64,000 nt of DNA, from positions 62,001 to 126,000 of the forward strand of contig NZ_LSNE01000007.1 in NCBI RefSeq assembly GCF_001565895.1, in the 5' to 3' direction. Below, piece by piece: positions 57,941 to 64,000 of this stretch. Made by a program: the position numbers and the translations under genes. The notes beneath the pieces were generated by a model that saw nothing but the letters and a program-made list of their open reading frames with translations, searched no databases and was not told the DNA's origin. The DNA comes from Paraglaciecola hydrolytica (GTDB taxonomy: Bacteria > Pseudomonadota > Gammaproteobacteria > Enterobacterales > Alteromonadaceae). Position 1 is the first letter of the stretch; every line of letters begins with the position of its first letter.

Positions 57941-60331
57941 TCATGCTTTAGCCTTGAATATATGATAACTACGCTGATCGAGACTCTCTGGGATTTTACC
58001 CAATTGGCACTGGCTTTTTGTGACCTCAATACCCAAGGACACTAAACGTCTTTTTAACAAAGGCAAAAAATTCATGAGTTGTTTAAGTACCCCATCGTTA
58101 GAGGCATAAAAATCGATTTCTAGCTCATCCGGCCGTAGTCTTGCTTTACTCAGTAGTTCTCCTAATTCACCAACACTTAACTTCAAGGTGAGTTGCCAAC
58201 TTTGTGGACTATCTATTTGTTGTTCGGCCTGTTTTTCTTTGTGTTCTTCGCGTTTGATCAGCAGTTCAATATTCTTAAATACCCCGCCAAAAGCCGTAGG
58301 TAAGTTGTAATAAAAAGTCTCTTGGCCTTGCAACAATTTGTCGGCATTGCTCAATTTATTGCTTTGGTGTTCAGACAACAAGCGCCCAATTTCACGCATC
58401 AGCTGTTGCCGTTGTTCTAATTGCGCAAAGTCTTGCATGGTGCGCACCGGGTTTGCTGGACTGGCCGTTTTACTACTGTCGTTAAATAACGAAGGTAATA
58501 TCTGTGCGATGCGCTCGGCCTGACTGGGTTGATTACGCATTAAACGTGCGGCAAGTGAGACTTGCAACAAGGTAATCAAGCCACTGAGCAAACCTTGGCT
58601 GGCAGGTGGTGCGACAAGTTGCACACTCGACGTTGAAAGCATTGGCGCTGTTAATAGCTGTTTGATCTGACTAGCATCTTGTTCTTTGCCCTGAGGTAGG
58701 GTTTGAGTTAATTCCTGACTGATTTGTTTCAACCAATTTTGGGTTCCCGCTTCAGCAAAGCCTTTTAGGTTAGCCGGATCACTGAGGATTTTATTAATAT
58801 TGTTTAATACTGTACTGGCTAGCTCTGCTTTAGGTAACGAGACCCGTAACAAGTTTTGTAATAACTCAGTTTGTTGTGTTTTATCGTTTAAAAGTTGTGG
58901 GGTGATCAGGCTTTTAATACTGGGATTATTTTCGATAAGTTGTAACAAGGCCTTGTTATCTAATAAAGGATTTGCCGTTGATTTAATTTGTTCAACGGGT
59001 TTGTTGTTTTCACTCACAGGCAGTGGACTTTTATCGCCAGTCACTTTGGGTGCAACGAGGTCTGATGTGGTGCCTGATGGCGTTTTAGTTTCTTTGGCGC
59101 CAGCTTCATTTGTACTCAACAAAACCTGGTTAGAGACTTGCGTGGGTTTAACAGTTTCTGCATTGTTTTTATGCAATAAATGGTCGATTTTTAGACTATC
59201 GAGGCCGGTAATTTTTAAGGGTTTTAAACTGTCAATTTGGGGGGCACTAAGGGGGAGGTTGGCCACCAGTTTTGGGTGTTGGATCAGTAAGGCCGCTTCA
59301 CCAGAAGGTTTAATTTGCAAACTGACTTTATCAGGCACCAAACCTAGCAGTTTATTTAAAATTTCTTGATTAGCTTGGGTATTGTTTTGCACTAACTGAC
59401 TTATTAGGGTTTTAAGCGGTATGGCTAATTCGACAGTTTGGCGAGTAGCTTGTTCACCCAGTAAACCTTTGATAAGTGGCGCGGCTTGCTCTGTGCTTAG
59501 ATTTAACTTGAGAGATTGGATTGGCTGCCCATTGGCCAACAATTTATCGCTTTGGCGGTTTTCTTGAATTGTTATACTGGCGGGCTTATCTAGAGTGTTG
59601 ACCGACAAAACATGGCTTAAGGCCTGAGGCACTCGATTGCTCAAAATGACTTGGTCAGCATTTTTGGCATGTTCAGCTTTAGCAAGGGTTACGTCAGGTT
59701 GGTTCAGTTTAACAATATTAAGTTGCCAATCTTTGCCTTTGGCGCTAACTTCAACCGTGACTTTATCACCAGCGACCAAAGCCAATGTTTGATTGGCGCT
59801 TAAACTTGTTGCCGCTAGATTAAGTGGCAGACTCAATTTTAGTGACTCAAAGTTGAGGCTCAAGGATTGATTATTTTTTTCAACGAGTGTGGCGGCTAAT
59901 GTCACCAAAGCATGTGGACTTAAGCCAACATTTGTCGACTTTAACTGTGGTAAGGCCGCACTGATGAGTTGATTTAACTGTTGGGCGGGTAATTTTAGTA
60001 ATAGCTGTGCTAAGGATTCCGGTATGGGAATTGTGCTGACATTACTACTGGCACCCGTGCTGAAAAACTGTAATTGTGGGCTTGGTTGGGTATTAACTTG
60101 TACCTGATAACGCTGACCATTATTGAGCTGGCCTTGTAAATTGGTATTGGGTAATAAGGCAGCTTTTATTTGGGCGCTATTTGTTGGGTTTAAACTAATT
60201 AAGTTGCCTTCTAACTGTTTAACAATAACCTCAATTGCTTGGCGCGCCACATCTGAATTGGGCGCGGCTTGGCTCAATTGGCTTAGCGCTTGGGTGAGCT
60301 GAAAATTAGTATTGAGTGGGATCTCTGTCAT
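57941..60331 (-). CDS. FliK-like flagellar hook-length control protein
   Basis: 796 residues from ATG 60331; the longer frame starts with a TTG lacking a ribosome site. The long, Gln/Leu/Ser-rich N-terminal region is typical of FliK spacers. The C-terminal part (SWQLTLKLSVGELGELLSKA, then LRPDELEIDFYA and LLKRRLVSLGIEV) is the hook-length control domain. It is about twice the usual length of FliK. The companion FlhB-like protein lies just downstream; no other flagellar genes are present, so this may be a separate paralogue. Confidence 0.82.
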   Translation of the reverse strand: MTEIPLNTNFQLTQALSQLSQAAPNSDVARQAIEVIVKQLEGNLISLNPTNSAQIKAALLPNTNLQGQLNNGQRYQVQVNTQPSPQLQFFSTGASSNVSTIPIPESLAQLLLKLPAQQLNQLISAALPQLKSTNVGLSPHALVTLAATLVEKNNQSLSLNFESLKLSLPLNLAATSLSANQTLALVAGDKVTVEVSAKGKDWQLNIVKLNQPDVTLAKAEHAKNADQVILSNRVPQALSHVLSVNTLDKPASITIQENRQSDKLLANGQPIQSLKLNLSTEQAAPLIKGLLGEQATRQTVELAIPLKTLISQLVQNNTQANQEILNKLLGLVPDKVSLQIKPSGEAALLIQHPKLVANLPLSAPQIDSLKPLKITGLDSLKIDHLLHKNNAETVKPTQVSNQVLLSTNEAGAKETKTPSGTTSDLVAPKVTGDKSPLPVSENNKPVEQIKSTANPLLDNKALLQLIENNPSIKSLITPQLLNDKTQQTELLQNLLRVSLPKAELASTVLNNINKILSDPANLKGFAEAGTQNWLKQISQELTQTLPQGKEQDASQIKQLLTAPMLSTSSVQLVAPPASQGLLSGLITLLQVSLAARLMRNQPSQAERIAQILPSLFNDSSKTASPANPVRTMQDFAQLEQRQQLMREIGRLLSEHQSNKLSNADKLLQGQETFYYNLPTAFGGVFKNIELLIKREEHKEKQAEQQIDSPQSWQLTLKLSVGELGELLSKARLRPDELEIDFYASNDGVLKQLMNFLPLLKRRLVSLGIEVTKSQCQLGKIPESLDQRSYHIFKAKA

Positions 60332-60552
60332 AACAGCGTTATCGGCCAAAAGTCAGATTGCTTAGTTCGATTAAACATTAGCAGTAGCGCTGAGCAGGAT
60401 CTATCTCTTATTTTGTGCCAATGAGTCCTTAGACAATTTCCTGTTACAAATTGTGTGGTCAAATCCGCCAGAAACTTAACAGCTCTGTTAGGTATCATCA
60501 GGTCATTATGCTATTATCCGCGCGTTTATTTTTTCATATTTTGAGGGATACT

Positions 60553-61182
60553 TTGGTTGTACTGAGCGCCCATGATTTGTCGGTAGTTAAAAGCGATAGG
60601 TTATTGTTTGATAAGCTTAATTTTTCAGTTGAGCAGGGTGGCTTGTTATATGTCAAAGGGCCTAATGGCGCGGGTAAAACTAGTTTGTTGAGAGTCTTGT
60701 GTGGCTTGCTTGATAGCGAAAGCGGAGAAGTCAATTTTAAGCAACAAGCTATCCACAGCGTTAGCAGTTCATTTCATCATCAATTAGTTTATTTTGGCCA
60801 TAAAGCCGGGCTGAATTTGCGTTTAAGTGCCATTGAAAATCTTGATTTTTGGTGTAAACAGCATGAGCAGAACGTAAGTATTGAACAAATTTACCAAACA
60901 CTGGCTGAATTGCAGTTAGTGGGTTTAGAAGAGCTACCCATTGGGCATTTATCTGCAGGGCAACAACGGCGTGTGGCCTTAGCCCGTTTATGGTTTAAGA
61001 GTAGCGCGTGTTTATGGATATTGGATGAGCCCTTCACGGCCTTAGATACTAGTGGCATTAGTTTATTAATGAATAAAATTGCGGATTTTTTACGCAGCGG
61101 TGGGGCAGTAGTGATGACTTCCCATCAGGACTTAGAACTGGATTATCCTAAACAAGAATTAGTGTTGGAGTATCGCATTTAA
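60553..61182 (+). CDS. ccmA: Haem exporter ATP-binding protein CcmA
   Basis: 209 residues from TTG 60553, preceded by GAGGG with five-base spacing, which gives the usual CcmA length; longer frames start at 60508 or 60451. GPNGAGKTSLLR is Walker A, HLSAGQQRRVALARLW the ABC signature and LWILDEPFTALD Walker B. Powers release of haem-loaded CcmE from CcmC in System I cytochrome c maturation. One-base overlap with ccmB. Confidence 0.92.
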   Translation: MVVLSAHDLSVVKSDRLLFDKLNFSVEQGGLLYVKGPNGAGKTSLLRVLCGLLDSESGEVNFKQQAIHSVSSSFHHQLVYFGHKAGLNLRLSAIENLDFWCKQHEQNVSIEQIYQTLAELQLVGLEELPIGHLSAGQQRRVALARLWFKSSACLWILDEPFTALDTSGISLLMNKIADFLRSGGAVVMTSHQDLELDYPKQELVLEYRI

Positions 61183-61847
61183 TGACTCCTTTATGGGCTT
61201 TGTTCAAACGTGATTTGACCCTGGCTTTTCATCAGCGTGCAGAATTAATACAGCCTCTGATCTTTTTTATGCTGGTGGTGAGTTTGTTTCCTTTAGGGGT
61301 AGGGCCCAACCCTGCAACTTTGCAAATGATTGGTCCTGGGGTTATTTGGGTGGCGGCGATTTTATCGTCATTAATGGGGCTAGAACGTTTGTTTCGTGAT
61401 GATTTTCAGGATGGATCGCTGGAGCAATTGTTGTTATCAGGCAGTGCTTTACCACTTGTGGCCTTAGTAAAAGTGACCACCCATTGGTTAACCAGCATCT
61501 TACCTCTACTGATTTTATCCCCCCTGTTAGCATTGTTTTTACACTTGAACGAAGCCATGTATTGGGCTTTGTTGGCAACACTGATACTCGGTACACCCTT
61601 ATTGAGTTTGCTGGGTGCCATCGCGGTGGCACTGACTGTTGGTTTAAATCGCGGTGGTGTATTACTCGCCTTATTATTGGTGCCGATATTTATTCCCTTA
61701 CTTATTTTTGCCACATCGGCAGTGGATGCAGCGGCATTAAGCTTGCCATATAATGCACAACTGGCGATTATTGGCGCTATGTTGTTGTTTGCCCTTGCTT
61801 TGGCGCCTTTTGCCACAGCCTATGCTTTAAGAGTGAGTCAAAACTGA
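61182..61847 (+). CDS. ccmB: Haem exporter permease CcmB
   Basis: 221 residues with six membrane segments. GVIWVAAILSSLMGLERLFRDDFQDG is a conserved CcmB segment. Starts inside the ccmA stop (TAATG) and its stop overlaps ccmC by one base (TGATG). Confidence 0.93.
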   Translation: MTPLWALFKRDLTLAFHQRAELIQPLIFFMLVVSLFPLGVGPNPATLQMIGPGVIWVAAILSSLMGLERLFRDDFQDGSLEQLLLSGSALPLVALVKVTTHWLTSILPLLILSPLLALFLHLNEAMYWALLATLILGTPLLSLLGAIAVALTVGLNRGGVLLALLLVPIFIPLLIFATSAVDAAALSLPYNAQLAIIGAMLLFALALAPFATAYALRVSQN

Positions 61848-62635
61848 TGTGGAAGTGGTTACATCCTTACGCTAAAACCGAAAAAAGCTACCAGCTATGT
61901 CAAACGTTATTACCTTGGTTTAGTGTCTTCGGCCTGTTTACCCTGATTGTCGCGACAGTGTGGGGTTTGGCTTTTGCCCCTGCCGATTACCAGCAAAGTG
62001 ATGCGTTTCGCATTATCTACATCCATGTGCCTAGCGCGATCTTGTCAAAGATGCTCTACAGCAGCATGGCGATTGCGGCCTTTATAGGTTTAGTCTGGCA
62101 GGTTAAAACGGCCTTTATGGCGATGATAGCCTTAGCACCCATTGGTGCTATGGTTACTTTTGTCTCGCTTATCACTGGCGCAGTATGGGGCAAACCCATG
62201 TGGGGTACGTGGTGGGAATGGGATGCACGCTTGACGTCACAATTGATTTTATTGTTTTTGTTTTTTGGCGTGATGTCGCTTTACAAATCCTTTGATGATC
62301 AACAACAAGCGGGTAAAGCCGCTGGTGTGATGGCTATCGTCGGGGTAATCAACCTGCCCATCATCCATTATTCGGTTGAGTGGTGGAATACCCTGCATCA
62401 AGGTGCAACCATCCTGAAGATGGATAAACCTTCAATGCCACCCGAGATGTTATGGCCCTTGTTACTGGCAATTGTCAGCTGGGCCTTAGTTAGTGGGGCG
62501 ATCTTTTTACTGCGTTTACAAAACGAAATTATCCGCCGCGAAATCAAGCGTCCTTGGGTACTTGCTATGGTTTCGCAGGTTCAAGACGTCAATACTGGCG
62601 ATAACAATTCACCTAAACCAGAGCAGGCTCAGTAA
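61847..62635 (+). CDS. ccmC: Haem lyase/transfer protein CcmC
   Basis: 262 residues with six membrane segments. YIHVPSAILS and the Trp-rich WGKPMWGTWWEWDARLT are the haem-handling signature; conserved His residues lie either side. It loads haem onto CcmE. One-base overlap with ccmD. Confidence 0.95.
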   Translation: MWKWLHPYAKTEKSYQLCQTLLPWFSVFGLFTLIVATVWGLAFAPADYQQSDAFRIIYIHVPSAILSKMLYSSMAIAAFIGLVWQVKTAFMAMIALAPIGAMVTFVSLITGAVWGKPMWGTWWEWDARLTSQLILLFLFFGVMSLYKSFDDQQQAGKAAGVMAIVGVINLPIIHYSVEWWNTLHQGATILKMDKPSMPPEMLWPLLLAIVSWALVSGAIFLLRLQNEIIRREIKRPWVLAMVSQVQDVNTGDNNSPKPEQAQ

Positions 62636-62841
62636 TGCACTTTGAAACGATGAGTGATTTTTGGAATATGGGTGGTTATGGCCTGTATGTATGGTTGGCC
62701 TTTGGTTTAGGTTTATTGAGTGTGGCGGTGTTGTGGCTGGAGTCGTGGTGGACTAAAAAAGGTCTGTTGGCAAAAGTACAGGCTGAACAAAAACGCCAGC
62801 AGCGCATCAAAAAAGCCAGTACGTCACTCGTTTCCCCTTAA
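62635..62841 (+). CDS. ccmD: Haem exporter protein CcmD
   Basis: 68 residues: one membrane helix (GGYGLYVWLAFGLGLLSVAVLWL) and a basic tail. Small size and the place between ccmC and ccmE fit CcmD, which links CcmE release to the CcmAB complex. Confidence 0.9.
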   Translation: MHFETMSDFWNMGGYGLYVWLAFGLGLLSVAVLWLESWWTKKGLLAKVQAEQKRQQRIKKASTSLVSP

Positions 62842-62860
62842 TTAACAGCAGAATATAATT

Positions 62861-63346
62861 ATGCAACCCAGACGAAAAAAACGTTTATTTGCCGTGTCGG
62901 CCATTGTTTTAGTGGTAGGCGCTGCCATCGGTTTGATGCTCTATGCCTTAACCCAAAGCATTGATTTGTTTTATACCCCCTCAGAAATTTTTGAAGGTAA
63001 AAACGGTAAAAAACCGGCCATCGGCCAGCGTTTACGCATAGGCGGTATGGTAGTGCCGGGCAGTGTGCTGCGCGACCAATCAACCCTCGCGGTAAGTTTT
63101 GATTTGGTTGATATCGGTCCGATTGTGACAGTAAGTTACCACGGCATATTGCCGGACTTATTTCGCGAAGGCCAGGGCATAGTGGCGACGGGAGTTTTGA
63201 CCGAGAGTAATCATATTGAAGCTCATGAAGTATTAGCCAAACATGATGAAGAATATATGCCGCCGGATTTGGCAGAAAAAATGAAGGGTATTAAACATAT
63301 TAAACCCAGCGAAGCCGCTTATGGCACTCCAAAAACCAGTGAATAA
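62861..63346 (+). CDS. ccmE: Haem chaperone CcmE
   Basis: 161 residues: N-terminal membrane anchor, then a periplasmic beta-barrel. [12 protein letters not shown] includes the His that binds haem covalently and the flexible tail motif with Tyr. Carries haem to CcmF. Confidence 0.95.
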   Translation: MQPRRKKRLFAVSAIVLVVGAAIGLMLYALTQSIDLFYTPSEIFEGKNGKKPAIGQRLRIGGMVVPGSVLRDQSTLAVSFDLVDIGPIVTVSYHGILPDLFREGQGIVATGVLTESNHIEAHEVLAKHDEEYMPPDLAEKMKGIKHIKPSEAAYGTPKTSE

Positions 63347-63357
63347 GGTAAGTTAGT

Positions 63358-64000
63358 ATGTTGGCTGAATTAGGTAATTTAGCGCTGGTGATGGCGCTGT
63401 TAATGTCGTTGTTGCTGGCGATTTATCCCATGTGGGGTGCATACAAAGAACACCCGCAGTTGATGGCCATGGCTAAACCCCTCGCTATTGGCATGTTTGT
63501 ATTTACCGCCTTTGCCTATGGCTGTTTGACTCAGTCATTTTTAAACGACGACTTTACCGTGGCCTATGTGGCTAATACCTCAAATTCCACCTTACCGATT
63601 TATTACAAAATCACTGCGGTTTGGGGCGGTCACGAAGGTTCGTTTTTATTATGGGTGATGATTTTTTCGATTTGGACGGTGGCTGTTGCCTTATTCAGTA
63701 AAGCGATTCCAATCAAAATGGTTGCTCGAGTACTAGCTATATTGGGCGCTGTGGGCTGTGGCTTTTATTTGTTTATGTTACTGACTTCTAACCCCTTTGA
63801 GCGTTTATTGCCGTTTTTTCCGATAGATGGTCGTGATTTAAATCCCCTGTTACAAGACTTTGGCATGATCATTCATCCGCCCATGTTGTACATGGGCTAT
63901 GTAGGTTTTTCGGTGGCTTTTGCCTTTGCCTTAGCGGCCTTGATTTCAGGACAGTTAGATTCAACGTGGGCTCGTTGGTCGCGCCCTTGGACATTAGCGG
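63358..64000 (+). CDS. ccmF: Cytochrome c haem lyase subunit CcmF (3' truncated by window edge)
   Basis: The first 214 residues are seen, from ATG 63358 with AAGG about 9 bases upstream. WGGHEGSFLLW is part of the Trp-rich haem site, and GMIIHPPMLYMGY follows. Large multi-membrane protein of System I. Confidence 0.93.
   Translation, partial: MLAELGNLALVMALLMSLLLAIYPMWGAYKEHPQLMAMAKPLAIGMFVFTAFAYGCLTQSFLNDDFTVAYVANTSNSTLPIYYKITAVWGGHEGSFLLWVMIFSIWTVAVALFSKAIPIKMVARVLAILGAVGCGFYLFMLLTSNPFERLLPFFPIDGRDLNPLLQDFGMIIHPPMLYMGYVGFSVAFAFALAALISGQLDSTWARWSRPWTLA

Overview
The window looks like a chromosomal segment of a marine gammaproteobacterium of the Alteromonadales, close to Glaciecola/Paraglaciecola/Alteromonas. 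This is an inference from gene content: a full leuABCD operon with a leader peptide, pyrG-eno, mutS, pncC-recA, a System I ccm operon, DUF3034, DUF2956 and a GlyGly-CTERM protein. Base composition and coding style also fit. No rRNA, tRNA, transposase, prophage or CRISPR array was seen. The ends cut two genes: a class III aminotransferase on the left and ccmF on the right.

Layout. 1-5.2 kb: a + strand cluster (PLP aminotransferase, PHP-glycosyltransferase fusion, phosphatidylserine-decarboxylase-like protein, Mpo1/DUF962-like membrane protein) that looks like envelope lipid modification. 5.4-12.8 kb: a polyol (mannitol) locus with a PfkB kinase, mannitol 2-dehydrogenase, an NCS1-type permease, a divergent outer-membrane protein, a SorC-family regulator and a HAD phosphatase. 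A shared operator-like sequence lies before both the permease and the outer-membrane protein. 12.8-14.4 kb: DUF2956, a decayed binding-protein fragment and an FMN reductase. 14.5-19.3 kb: a divergent pair of exported glycosidases (GH31 and a GH65-like lipoprotein). 19.4-21.3 kb: anti-sigma factor, ECF sigma factor and TonB. 21.5-25.8 kb: a tightly overlapping operon of cupredoxin, GGDEF/EAL protein, DUF3034 and lipoprotein-type truncated globin. 26-32.8 kb: MscS channel, DUF1275, DUF1439, ZntB-like, DUF6265, GntP permease and EamA exporter.

32.9-38 kb holds leuDCBA (minus strand) with a Leu-rich leader peptide, attenuator and promoter. 38.2-42.8 kb holds a periplasmic binding protein, an unrecognised protein, eno and pyrG. 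42.8-46.2 kb is an AT-rich accessory island between pyrG and mutS: two copies of a palindrome-rich repeat flank an orphan antitoxin, followed by a small lipoprotein, an MltR-like protein with an RN-x3-H motif and an HNH-like zinc protein. 46.2-52.1 kb holds mutS, pncC, a lactonase-like lipoprotein and recA with a LexA box. 52.4-57.3 kb encodes a 1.4-thousand-residue calcium-binding repeat protein with a GlyGly-CTERM tail, plus a small beta-barrel protein. 57.5-60.3 kb holds an FlhB C-terminal-domain homologue and a FliK-like protein, followed by ccmABCDE and the start of ccmF.

The main non-coding signals are three families of dispersed intergenic repeats. CTAG-rich inverted elements lie at gene 3' ends (19.3, 21.4, 29.4, 31.6-31.9, 52.1-52.5 kb), one of which contains a 7-bp tandem array. 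REP-like palindromes begin near TATACCC. The third family is the pair of palindrome-rich repeats in the accessory island.
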